Assembly (NCBI GenBank): GCA_021018995.1
Contig: CM037588.1
Span: forward strand, 146,029,725 to 146,093,724
DNA: 64,000 nt
Source: Chloranthus sessilifolius
Lineage: Eukaryota > Streptophyta > Magnoliopsida > Chloranthales > Chloranthaceae
Reading direction: 5' to 3'
Positions 31,130-42,768 of this stretch are shown here, piece after piece. The translations under genes were made by a program, and so were the position numbers. The notes beneath the pieces are model-generated. The model did no database searches. It was given only the letters and a program-made list of their open reading frames with translations, and was not told the DNA's origin. Numbering within the stretch: the stretch's first letter is position 1; each line of letters starts with the position of its first letter.

Positions 31130-32626
31130 TTAATAAAAATCAACTTTGTGATATAATAAAGAAAAGCAATTTAAATAATAATTATACATAGCATAGCAAG
31201 GGCTAGGACTATTACCTGTCGGTGGCTCAGAAGGTCCGACCGGGTCAGTTCTAGGTCTCATGGCTCTGGTTGGCTCAGAGCGATAATCGGCAAGATCAAC
31301 CACATGTAGAAGAGCGTGGCCGATCATGGGAGTAGCTGTCGTGGGATAGGCATGCTACATCAACATCGTGAGCATCCCCTTGTGGAAATCTAACCGTCTA
31401 TGCAGCTAAAGGATATGGGCGTCAAGTCGCTCACCGAGCTGACGGTTCCCCTCCGCTAGGGCAGCGACCGCCTCGGCAAGATCAGGTGACGGCGGTGCAC
31501 GACGCTTAGTTGACTGAGTAGGTGCACGTCGTGGGGCGGGAATGGGTCGCAGAGTAGAAATAGGAACAGGGACAGCAGGTGCATCCCCCTCAGGTGCAAC
31601 ATCGGGCCGTGCCTCCCCGACATCGGGTGCTTGCCCCTCAGGCACTGCCTCCTCTGGAGCTGGTGGTACAACCCCCTCCTCTGGTAACCTCTTGACCAAT
31701 AGATTGTAGCTCTTGGTCTAATCCTTGAGCTTGAAAATTTTAACATTGTTTGTCAGTCGAGGCTCACCAGGAGCCAAGCCATACACCTCTCTCAACGCTA
31801 CATACTGCTCTACCATCTTCGTTATCAATCGAGCATATGGCAGCTCCTTCTTTGAAGCAGTCGTCTTTGTTTCTGTCATGAGATCCTTGGCATTGTGCAT
31901 GCCATCAATCACCACATCGGCAACGGAGAACCAACTATCCTCGGAAGCCAAAAGCAACACTCATTGCACAACGTCGGTCCTCTCGGACCTGTGCAAAAAC
32001 AGGTTCAGGGCGCACTTGATCAAGGTATCAAGCATCCAGAGTCTATCAGGTAGCTGGGCTCTGGTAATAGATTAGCCCTCCCCATGTTGTCCTTGTGTCA
32101 TCTTGGCAACAATCTCATGGAATGGGACATCCTTTATGTATGGTGGTGAGACGCCACAAGTCTCTACGTATGCAGCAGGGCACTGTAGAGCAGCAGATAC
32201 GTGAAAATGATTGAAATTGTACTCGAGACCATCAATTTTAGTGGTCAGTTTGTGAGATCCATAGCCCCGTCGAAGGTGCTGATAGAAAAGCCTCACCACA
32301 CGAGGGCAAAAGTGGTCGTGGAAGAGCTCGTGCAAAGGTTTGAGCCCAAGCTTAGTGACATAATCAATTGTCCATGTCATTTCGAGGCTATCCTCGAATA
32401 GCTTAGGGTCAAAAGCTATTTCGGGTAAAAATGTCGTCGAAGCCCACCACTCATTTGGCAACTCACATTGGATTAGTGGTGGTTGTGGGTCATGAACGGG
32501 TGGCACAACTTCGATTGGTGCCATGGGTGGCACGAGAGGTTGTGCTACCGGTGCAACGGGCGGCACCAATGCACTAGCCCGAGAAGTGGGGATTTTACAC
32601 GACGGGTTCTTCGTTCACGGTCTCAT
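31130..32626 (-). pseudogene. E4 accessory ORF, plant-transposon-protein type, several stops
   Basis: Pieces at 32072-32569, 31718-31960, 31406-31699 and 31130-31327 all share one frame and form one decayed ORF of about 500 codons. The likely ATG is at 32626. An in-frame TGA at 32615-32617, a probable CGA-to-TGA change, cuts it after three codons. The N-terminus is Lys/Pro-rich with PPVAP repeats. The core holds YVTKLGLKPLHELF, CPRVVRLFYQHLRRG and a Cys-Pro in place of the Gly-Ile-Pro of the E3 homologue. A later helix (LPYARLITKMVEQY) precedes an Ala/Pro/Glu-rich segment and a short coiled coil (AVAALAEGNRQLGERL). It shares domain order with the accessory ORFs of E1 and E3. Function unknown. 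Confidence 0.7.
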
Positions 32627-33100
32627 AGCTCAAAAATGAACAAAACGTAGAAAAACCCCAAAATAAGGAAAAGGTTAGGGTTTACCGTGAGATATGAACA
32701 ATGCGCAATCCAAGGAAGCCAAACGAGAAGTGCCGGCAGCCGGAAGTAGCCGGAAACAGTCGGTAATAGCCTTTGAACTCAAGGGATGTACAACCCTCCC
32801 GAACGATTTGAAAGTTCAATCGTGCGAGAGAAAAGAAAAAACCCATTTTCTTATTTAACTCGTCCAATTTGATCGATCAATGTTTAATTTGATTGATCAA
32901 ATTTCAAGTGAAAAGCCCCAGCTCGATACCTTGATCGAGCAACCAGTCTCTATTGATCGATCAAATTTCAAGTTGAACTGCCCCTTGCTCGATGCATTGA
33001 TCGATCAAGCCACAAGTTTGATCAATCAATCCTCAAATTTGATCGATCAAATGCTCAGTTGATAGATCAATTCACCAAATTGATCGATCAATCATTACAG
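32627..33100 (-). other. E4 leader of accessory ORF with TTGATCGATCAA array
   Basis: Motif starts are 32869, 32889, 32931, 32953, 32997, 33018, 33039, 33059 and 33080, with spacings of 20, 42, 22, 44, 21, 21, 20 and 21. The linkers are unrelated to each other and to those of the LTR array, so this array was not simply copied from the LTR. It lies 240-450 bp upstream of the accessory start codon. Confidence 0.85.
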
Positions 33101-35690
33101 TCAAGTTATTTCTTTAAACATACCTCATCAATTGAGGCATTACCGAGTCCCTATTTCACCACGTATAGGGTATCAGTATATGCTATTTAGACAACTCCAA
33201 TTGTATAGAATTATAATTGCCACGTACATAAAGCAATAATGGGTTAGAATTAAAAATTACAAAAATTACCTCTCGCATTAGGTGAACAAAGGCGAGTATT
33301 ACTTGCGAATTTCAGCTTCGCGCTCCCAGTTCGCCTCTGTAGTTGAGTGATTTACTCGCGAACTCCATGGTTTAGGGTTCTATCCTCCATCCCATCCCAT
33401 GATTTTCACACCATTGAACACCAATAACATAAAAAATATACTGCTAAAGTATCTTACATTGGGTTGCCGATTTCTCGGCCCACGAGCTCGACAAGTTCCA
33501 GGGTTCCAATAGTTTAACAATCTCCAAAACTAGTGGCGATCCTTGCTAGCTTCGACACAATTGCATGGCGTCCATGCTTACATTCACGAGCAATAACTCC
33601 CTCACCAAATCTCCTCTTTCTTCTTAAATTCTACCACTCAACATAAATACAAGAGTTAAAGCAAAAGGAATAATCCTCATTCCTAGCCAAGCCTTTAAAC
33701 TTCTAACCTCTAGTGTGTAAAGCATGCATACCCCACATAGGTGTGCATGACCACATCAATGGTCCACACCCTACACACATGTGCATTGTACACCCATATG
33801 CAATCTAATGCACCTCATTACATTTGACTTCCACATAGCCAAACCAGTGACCAGACGGACACGTCTCCTTAAGTAGCAACATGTGGTTAAAGAATACACA
33901 TCAAGAGTCCTTCCACCATCCACACGTACGCACATCTATAATCCGTAAATTGGCAATCTACCTGCAGGAAGCCATATAATTTAGAAGTCCTCATCATAAT
34001 TTCAACGTCCTCCAAACTAGGGTTATCATAATCTCCCCATCTGAAAGGAATTTTCATCTTCGAAAATACCCTAAAGATATCCCGAGTAAAACTCAATTGT
34101 TCGTAGCATCAATGCACACACGCAGAGGTATTATGTGTGAAATAGTCACAACCATACAGTCGCTATGCATACTTGCGCCACCCCCTCTCTCTGAGTCCAC
34201 ACATCCACAACGGACTCACACTCATCCAGAGTTGAGATAGTTTCCTCCAAAATCAGTGTATCCACATGACCCCTATAGGTAAAATTGTTGGGTTAATATT
34301 CATGTCGTTAAGCCTACTCCAATTCTACCGTGTACCGAGTATCTAATATGATACTCCATAAGCAATCTATATACGGTAGTATGTCACCATCAAGTTAACC
34401 ATTAGTGATCATGCATCATTTTCATGATCAAATTCGTATTACTCACAGTGACTCCTTATGATTTCAAAAATACTCATAGAGCACAATGGACCACTTTTGA
34501 AACTTACACCATCCATCCAAAAAGGTCTGATTCACCCTATTGATGCTATCTTTATCAAAACAAAATCTAATCATGACCCGGAATAGGTCTCTTCTGTCCA
34601 CGAACAAACGTTCACACTAAACGACCTTCTGCTACACCACGATCACAAAGAGATATCACTAAAATGAGATAAAGCTATCACCAAAATGAGATAAAGCCAT
34701 CACCAAAATGAGGTAAAGCTATCACCAAAATAAGATAAAGCTATTACCAAAATGAGATAAAGTCATCAGCAAAATGAGATAAAGCTATCACCAAAATGAG
34801 GTAAAGCCATCCGTAAAATGAGATAAAGCCATCGCCAAAATGAGGTCCTCTAAAATCGATCGCAACAATCATGAAATCTCAACTTTCAAATCAAGGAGAT
34901 GATTTTAAATGGTTGCTCTCAACATCATATAATTTAAGTGCACCAGGGTAAGGTCGTACATAATTACCCAGTCATGATTAATTGTCTCTCATATACACAA
35001 CTTTCAATACAATCCCCATACTAACGAAATCTCCATATAGGTCCTTGAGAATCCATAACCATTCAGCATGGCTTAGGTGAAAACAGTGCAATCCACCATA
35101 GCGAGATCCAATTCTGCTCTCCCATAATATCTGTAATTAAATTTTCATATTCTCTGGCAATTACCGATATAATTGTCTTAGACTTTTCCAATTCTCAGAA
35201 AACTTCCAGAATAAACTACAGCAATTAACAACCGAACTCATGTTTGGAAGGAATGTATCTAAACACACATCAGTCATAAATCATTAGTCGGGATGAAGAA
35301 TACAAGGATTAAGTCCGTTAATTCAATTTCTTTACTTATAAGTATCAAAGAAATTTTAAATTTATGAAACAATTTTCCTTAAGAAATTTACTGTAACTGT
35401 CAAGATTGATTAAGTCTGTCAATATAACGATCACTTACGTATTTAATCTTCTAAATTTGAAATTTATTTATGTCGTGCAAGTGATTTAAGTCGATACACA
35501 AGCGATGATGTTATGATATTCCTCAAGTGTCAAAAACCAACAAAATTCTTAAATCATCGGAACATTAAAACAAACTTTTGACAATTGATAGTGAACCTAT
35601 ACCTTGGGAATCTTAAGTCGCAGGGAGAATCGGCTCGAAAATAGAAGTTGAGGTCTCCTGCATTTGTCTCATATATGGGCAGTTCTTGAT
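33101..35690 (-). other. E4 internal non-coding region
   Basis: About 2.6 kb where pol would be expected, with no RT, integrase or protease motif on either strand. Apart from the 22-bp tandem array at 34650-34850 I see nothing supportable. The frame at 33887-34096 is short and has no recognisable domain. Confidence 0.6.
34650..34850. repeat. 22-bp tandem repeat array in E4
   Basis: About nine head-to-tail copies of GAGATAAAGCTATCACCAAAAT with point changes. There are no unique spacers between units, so this is a minisatellite. Confidence 0.9.
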
Positions 35691-36110
35691 TCAGTGTCCT
35701 TGCCTACCACTTCTAAAACATGCACCCAAGATTAGCCTACACGCCTCCGTTTTGTGAGGTTTTCCACATCGCGCACATATTTCAAACAGTGTAGATGAGG
35801 AGACAGGTAAGGCCTGCTGCACCGGAGTAACTCTAGTCGTCACAGAATGCAAAGAGCGAGAACTACCTTGCGTGGTTGTCGAGGTCATCGCTTCCTTCTT
35901 CAAAGCAGGACAATGTCTCATCAAGTGTCTCATCCGTCCACACTTAAAACACAACCCAGTAAATCTTCTACATCTCTCGCTAGGTGTCGCCCTGTCACAC
36001 CTAGAATGTGATTCATCTACTGACGATGGAGAGGTGGGAGTCGTCCTTCTCAATATTGCCGTAAGCAACGCAGCCTGCTGAGTCATAATGCTAAGCATCG
36101 CCTTAAGCAA
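35691..36110 (-). pseudogene. E4 gag remnant with zinc knuckles
   Basis: A 139-residue piece with one canonical CX2CX4HX4C knuckle (CFKCGRMRHLMRHC), a CX2CX3HX4C motif (CARCGKPHKTEAC) and the start of a third (CFRSGRQGH, second Cys changed to Ser). Such triplets occur at the C-terminus of Ty3/Gypsy gag in plants, where they bind RNA. The capsid half upstream is missing, and the ORF ends within the third knuckle. Confidence 0.75.
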
Positions 36111-36510
36111 CTGCTATTCGGCTCACCTCCTCCAGTGTGTACAATCTTAGCCTTCTTTCATGGTGTTATTTTGATCTGTCAACATGACACAAAACTCCAA
36201 TCAATAATGTTGTGGTCACAATGGCCCAATGTTCTAACAAAATCTTAAAACTTATTCATCTACTAGCCGTACATCCATCAAATCATCAAGTATCTCCAAA
36301 TGAAAGTGATTATGAGATCCACAATCCAAGTTCTAAACCGAATCTCAAGTTCTAAATAGAACCTATAGCTTCAGCTGTGAGTCCCCCAAGAGACCTAAAC
36401 CAAAGCTCCACTAACTTTGCTAAAGTCCTAATTGGATCATAGGAGACCCATGTCTAGATAATACCTACCGTCATAGTCTAGTCTTGGGTCCCAACAAGAC
36501 CTAAAGCCTA

Positions 36511-36525
36511 CGCTCTGATACCAAC
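36511..36525 (-). other. E4 primer-binding site
   Basis: TTGGTATCAGAGC on the - strand directly after the 5' LTR, complementary to the initiator tRNA-Met 3' end as in many plant retrotransposons. Confidence 0.85.
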
Positions 36526-39409
36526 TGTGACAGCCTGAATTTTTGCACTCAAAAATCTGTGCCATCAGGATCATACTCTAGATGATTTCCAGAATAAACT
36601 AAGGAGTGTCTACTCGTCTAGCGAAAATCAGAGCAGACTCCATCGTAAGAGGCAATTCAAGTCATCATATAAGGCTCTAAAAAGAAATAAAGAGAATAAA
36701 AATAATATATATATATATATGTATGTATAATAAAAGAATATACATCATCAAAGAGGAACCAAGAAGAACCATTGGTGATGGATGCCCATCACTCAAAATC
36801 AATGATTCCCAATGATGGTTCCTATAAGATGCATACAATAAAAAATAAAAATAAATGTAACTACAGAGTTTGATATAAACAGGGCAGCCACCAGGCACAC
36901 ATATAATCCAAAGTATGCCAGAGCACCGATCCCAAGCAAAAACACCAAATACCCAAACTACGGATGGTACTCGTCAGCAGGGGTATTAGTAGCCTCCTCC
37001 TCCTCAGCCTCTGTCTCAGGCAGGTAGTCAGGATCACTCTCTGTATTAGGAGCACTATCCTCTGAACCTATGACATAGAGTCAGGGGTGAGCTAACCATC
37101 TAAGCTCAATAGAAGAATTTTAATTAAAGTTGCATCTTAATTATAAAACATGGTTGTAGAAGATATTTTAAATAGATAAGCAGGTGGAGAATATTGACAT
37201 AATTGGACAGATGCAGATAGATGATCAGATATGCAGAATAATCAGAATGCAGAACTTATCAGAGCAGAGAGAATCTCAGAGTTTGCAGGATGCTATGCAT
37301 ACAGTATTTAATGACTTAAAATAATATACTTAAATAACTCCTGTGAGTATAACACGTGGTAGCCAGATTTGGGTCGATGGATAATCCCGATCATCATCGT
37401 TCACATGAATAATTTTCAAGAATTGCAACAATCCCTCATCTAAGGAGTGCAATTGTGCCGAGGATTTCCAAAGTAGATGCACGATTGTGCCAGGCACGAA
37501 TATACCACCGAGTCGGTGGGATTCGTCAGATTATTAAACTTGAAATCACATGCATATATATCATACATAGCAGGTATCACGTGACAGATCTCAGATAACA
37601 GGAATCAGATATGATGGAGTTTTCACACATATGCTAGACATGACTGAAACGTAAAAGTCAAAATATGTAACAGGATACAAAAGATTTGGAACCATGAGAT
37701 CAACAATTTCAGTTGAATTCCCCTACCTTAATAGATCTTTCTAAGCAAATCCAAAGCCGTTCCAAAGCAATCCAAAAGTTCTTATCCATGGCCTCCAACT
37801 CTTAGTCTACATCACACATATGATGATGTATTAAAAATTAATCCTAATTATTAATAATATTTATGTATTTAAGTGTTTTCTCAAAATCGAGGCGGAAATG
37901 GGTAATTTCGTATTGACTCAAAACTTAACTCAACTTCTTGCCAAATTTTAACCCTCAAAACATTTGATTCAAGATTTGGTTAATTCATAAAAGAGTTAGA
38001 GCTAGTTGTACTCTTTCTAACGCATTAAGAATCGTGTTAATCGGAATTTAGAACAAAGCGTTATGGTCAAAATACCGAAGCTATATCGATACTTCAGTCA
38101 AAACGTGCTAACTTAGAACTTGGCCTAACTCCCAGCTTAATTTTGATCATCAAAAAAATTTATTCATTAGTTGGTTAATTCATAAGAGTTGTATATTTAG
38201 TTGTCCTCTTTCCAATGCCACATGAATCACGTCAATCGGAGTTCAGAGTAAAATGTTATGGCCAAAATACTGAAGCAGTGTCGGCACAGTCAGCTTGATC
38301 GATCAAACCATCATATTGATCGATCAATTCCACATTAATCAGTCATTGTCACCCTTGATCTATCAGCCTTTAAATTTGATCGATCAACTCCCAAATTTGA
38401 TCGATCAATGCTATCGAGAATGAATTTCTAGCAAACAAACTTTCTATTTTTATAAGTACATATATAATTTGATCGATCAACCACCTAATTTGATCGATCA
38501 ATACCAAATTTGATCGATCAATCACCTAATTTGATCGATCAAATTAGGGATTTGATTGATCAATACCCAATTTGATCGATCAATCACCTAATTTGATCTA
38601 TTAAAACGTTCAGAATTGCACAGCCATAAGGCTTTATCATTTTAATCTATTTTCTTCCAAATCTTCTACGATCTTCATCGAATCACACACACATACACAC
38701 TAAACTAAAAACAAGAATTTATTCTACAATATAAATCATTAAAATCAAAGAAAAACTAACCTTTCTTCGATTGATTTCGTAACTTTAAGACTCGTTGTTC
38801 AAAAGGGTTTCAAAATAAAACTTTCGGATTTCTATGATGATTTTTCAACGATTGATCACCACATATTCAAGATGAATCGTCTATGATCACGGATTGATTC
38901 CAATCCCTTCGAATCGCAGAAGATGACCGCGAGATGATCGGCGTCACAAGCTTTGCGAAAGGTACAGAGTGTGCGGAGCTTGTAGGTGATCGTACGGTCG
39001 AAACCTCATAGGGGTCCAAAGGTGATGGTTTTCCAAATGGCTTCCGATTCTCTTCAACTCTCTAGCCCTCACTCTCTCTCTACAAATCTCCTTTGCAAGC
39101 TTTCATATCTTAACCATTAAGATACCCCTCTCCTTATAGTCAAACGAACAAGGTTAAAATATCTTCGATATTTTTTACACCCAAAATTTTATCCACAATC
39201 AAGGTTGGGTTTCGGTGCTGAGTGGCACACGGTGAGTCGGTGTACGGCTCAACCACTAAAGGCCCAAACAACATTTAAACCTTAATCTGTTCCACACAAT
39301 GCTATTTAATGATTTATTAATAAATATAAATCCATGGTGACATCGATTTTCATGCCGACCATAGACACGAGGTCAGTCGAGTTCGGGTCTAATTTTACGG
39401 GTCATTACA
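36526..39409 (-). repeat. E4 5' LTR
   Basis: A 2.88-kb partner of 27573-30817, with clear but moderate divergence and no 355-bp duplication. It has the TTGATCGATCAA array (about 38295-38600), the TATAAAAA candidate (38447-38454) and both GTTATGG motifs. Confidence 0.88.
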
Positions 39410-39414
39410 CCAAT

Positions 39415-40259
39415 TGATTGATGTCAACATTGTTTTGGCTTATGTCAAAAGATCAGAGTGAGCCAAACAAATCTTGATTTCTCATGGTTTTTCAGAATCA
39501 TTTGAATTTTATGATCTTTTTATGGTGTTTTGAGGAATAAATAGTTGATCTTTAAATTCATAAATACTGATTTTTGAATGATTCTGCATAAATTCATAGG
39601 GGTCCCTTCAAAGTATGTAAGTGGGTGAAAGAAGACTTTGTTTGAACTCTACTCCATCTCTTTTTCTTTTAAACTTTTCTTAGAAAAGTTTAAAATCCCA
39701 AATATAATTTCGAGTATCAAATGTAAGCTGTCTTGGGGTGTTTTTTGGATACTAAATCTTCAATTTTTTTGCAATACTAGTTCAGTTTGAGTTTGAGTTG
39801 ATTTCGTCACTTTGTTAGTGTAGCCTACATATCCCTTTTCTAAGAAAAACTTATCTTCCCTTTTAAATATCCTAAATTCCATCAAAATCAAAAGCCCAAT
39901 AAAAATCCTTTCGTGAACCCTTTCCAAAAGTATTATAAGATTAAAATGACGCTATCATGGCTTATTAGAGAATCAAGGCAGTGTGATCCTTTGTCTCCTT
40001 ATCTGTTCAACTTTTTTGGAAAGCATTTGTTAAGTTATTAGAGAAGGTTGCTGCTGAAAACAATACACCGATCAAACATGTATAGTATACCGACCATACC
40101 CCCATTTTCTCTGATGCAATCTATTAGAAGACCCCCCCCCCCCCTTCCACTATGACACACGATCAAAGCTTCTTGTGACTCAGATCTTACCCACAGGGAC
40201 CCCCTATGTTAGATATGATATTGCAAACTCTGATAGCACTTGTTAGCTTTGATGCCACT
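39415..40259. other. Intergenic segment between E4 and E5
   Basis: No gene is seen. It contains a run of 13 C at 40132-40144. At 40230-40259 it has a sequence (GTTAGCTTTGATGCCACTT) that resembles the E5 primer-site region although it lies outside the E5 3' LTR. Confidence 0.5.
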
Positions 40260-40909
40260 TGTTAGGAATTCTACCCACTATATCGAACTTGCTATTGCGA
40301 TGAATGAGCAAAAATTAAGAAGATGTAGGCAAAAAACAATCACACGCACAACACAAACATTTACGTGGTTCACCCAATCGAAGGCTATGTCCACGAGAGT
40401 ATATGCACTATTTGATGAATGTTTACAACGCACACACTATCTTCTCTCTAGTGCAAACTTAATCAAGATCGAACACTATCTTACACAGCCAACACGCTGT
40501 AAAAAATAAGGACACAGTCCTTCAAATAACAGAGAAGAGATCTGCCGGAATATAATAACAATTCTGATACAAGAACGGCTTCAATCGGATCTTCAATCTT
40601 CAAGCTTTTCTTCAATACTTTTTCTTCCAAAGTATTCCCACCAATTTTCTCTCTTGAAAACTTTCTTAAAGCTCTCTCTGGATCCCTAGAGGAACTTTCT
40701 ACAAATAACCACCACAACTTTTGGAAACATGACTCACCAATCTTGTAAGATTTTCAAGTATTCAAAATACTTTTAAAACAAATCCAAAATTCAAACCTGC
40801 GGATCTGAATCTGCCTAACAGTTAATCGATTGACTTTCCAACCTCAATCGATTTATTTTACAAACTCAATTGATTGATGCCTGCGGTTGGGATTAAACCT
40901 TATTTAACA
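40260..40909 (-). repeat. E5 3' LTR
   Basis: A 650-bp LTR starting TGTTAAATAAGG and ending TTCCTAACA on the - strand. Three TCAATCGATTGA-type palindromes start at 40822, 40844 and 40866, exactly 22 bp apart. Confidence 0.85.
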
Positions 40910-41008
40910 ATCTCCACCAAGGTTTCATCCCCAACCACGTCATCGCCCCAACGGGCATCAACATCTTCGACAAATGTTAATCAAGTTTAGGCAATGCCTA
41001 AACTTATT

Positions 41009-41320
41009 CTACATAACCATCTTGGTCAACATGTCCGTTGCGTTCTCTTTCGTATCAATCTTCTCAATCGATATTTCCCCATCTTCTATTATATCCCTGA
41101 TAAAATGATACCGGATATCAATATGCTTTGTTCTAGCATGAAAGACCTGGTTCTTTGCTAGGTGAATGGCACTCTGACTGTCACAAAAGATATCGGTGCT
41201 CTCATCAACCTCACCAAATTCACTGACCAAACCTTTAAGCCATGAGACTTCCTTAGCTGCTTCTGTAGCCGCTATATACTCGGCCTTTATAGTTGACAGC
41301 ACAACTATCCCTTGGATCAT
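41009..41320 (-). pseudogene. E5 Copia RNase H remnant
   Basis: C-terminal pol of Ty1/Copia. It contains LSTIKAEYIAATEAAKEVSW, the SQSAIHLAKN motif and HIDIRYHFIRD, which are the standard landmarks of Copia RNase H. It removes RNA from the RNA-DNA hybrid during reverse transcription. It is separated from the RT part by a break at about 41321-41326. Confidence 0.88.
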
Positions 41321-41326
41321 AGATTT

Positions 41327-42420
41327 TCAACTGATCGCTCCACCTATCAAGACAAACACGTATCCCGTGATAGACCTTCTTCTATCAAGATCACCAGCAT
41401 AGTTGGAATCGACATACCCGTAGAGATCCAACTTACTTATATCTCCACCTTCAAATATCAAACCATGTTCAGTTGTACCTTTCAGATATCTCAACATCCA
41501 TTTCATTGCAAGCCAATGTTCTTTACTTGGATTCGACATATACTTGCAAAACACACTCAAGGCCTGTGCTAAATCTGGGTGTGTACTCACCATGGTATAC
41601 ATCAAACTCCCAACAGCATTTGCATATGGAATATTTTTCATGTATTCCCTTTCTTCAAGTGTGGATGGACTCATCTTCTTTGTGAGTTTAAAATGCTCTG
41701 CTAGAGGAGTTGATATAGGCTTAGCATCACTCATATTATACTTCTTAAGAGGCTTTTGGATAAAGGTCCTTTGAGTTAGTCAAAGCCTCTTCTTCTCACG
41801 ATCCCTCGTGATTTCCATACCTAGGATCTTATTTGCAGAACTAAGATCCTTCATCTCATACTTCTGGCTCAATGATTGCTTCATCTTGTTGATTTCAACC
41901 TTGCTTCTTGCTGCTATCAGCATATCATCTATATAAAGAATTATGAAGATTCTCTCTCCTTTATCATACTCTTTCCAATAGACACAACAACCATACTATC
42001 CCTTATGATTCCCTATGCCCAACATATATGAATCAAACTTTTTATACCACTGCCTGGGTGCCTGCTTGAGACCATATAAGGATTTTTTCAATCTGCAAAT
42101 GAGTGATTCTGACCCTTCTGTTTCAAATTCTGACTGTCTCATATAAATTTCTTCCTGAAGATCTCTATAGATAAAAGTTATTTTCACATCCATCTTTTCT
42201 AGTTCGAGATATTTCTGAGCAACAACTGCCAATAATATACGAATCGATGTGTATTTCGCAACCGAAGAGAATATTTCATAATAATCAATACCCTCTTTCT
42301 TAGAAAACCTTTTGCAACTAGCCTTGCTTTAAACTTCGAAGTTTCACTCTTATCACCTTCTTTCTTTCAAGACTCATTTACAATCGATGGCTCTCCTCCC
42401 TTTAGGAAGTTTTATGAGAT
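41327..42420 (-). pseudogene. E5 Copia reverse transcriptase remnant
   Basis: The two longest pieces are 41996-42232 and 41327-41734. They contain MDVKITFIYRDLQEEIYM (usually AFLNGDL), KSLYGLKQAPRQWYKKF, a catalytic YIDDM box at about 41920-41936 between the pieces, then SLMYTMVSTHPDLAQALSV and the SNYAGDLDRRRSITGYVF region. Frameshifts and stops separate them. Family and order are unambiguous. Confidence 0.88.
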
Positions 42421-42768
42421 CCTAAGTCGCATTCTTCAAAAGTGGCTGTCATTCTTCTTTCATAGCTAACTGCCACTTTACTGCATCTATATCCACCCGA
42501 GCTTCTAGAACTGTGCTTGGTTCCACATTCTCTATGATAAGTGCAAGTGTTAAAGGAACCATATCCTTAAACTTTTCAGGGCGTTTCTTCATCTTCTCGG
42601 ACTTTCTTAAGGTAGTCTAAACCGGTATCTGGGACTGCAAGTCTTGAGAAATTGTGTCATCATACTCTATCTCAGAGTCTTCATTATCTTTCTCATCTTC
42701 CTCATGCCTCTCAACATCAACTTGTACCTGAGATTCACCAGATGACTGAGGTTTGTCTTCTGCCTTTT

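Larger units (their letters stand above)
27573..39409 (-). mobile_element. E4: Gypsy-type LTR element without pol
   Basis: LTRs at 27573-30817 and 36526-39409 begin TGTAATGACC and end TGTCACA-like on the - strand, with CCAAT duplications outside. The primer site TTGGTATCAGAGC adjoins the right LTR and a purine tract (AAGGTGGGAAGAA) the left one, fixing the - orientation. The 5.7-kb interior holds a gag zinc-knuckle remnant (35691-36110), non-coding sequence with a 22-bp tandem array, a TTGATCGATCAA array and an accessory ORF. I found no protease, RT, RNase H or integrase. The layout resembles non-autonomous gag-only or large derivative elements mobilised by a partner. Confidence 0.88.

Noticed and set aside
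34650..34850. CRISPR-like array
   Set aside because: The repeats are contiguous with no spacers, and the context is plant retrotransposon DNA.
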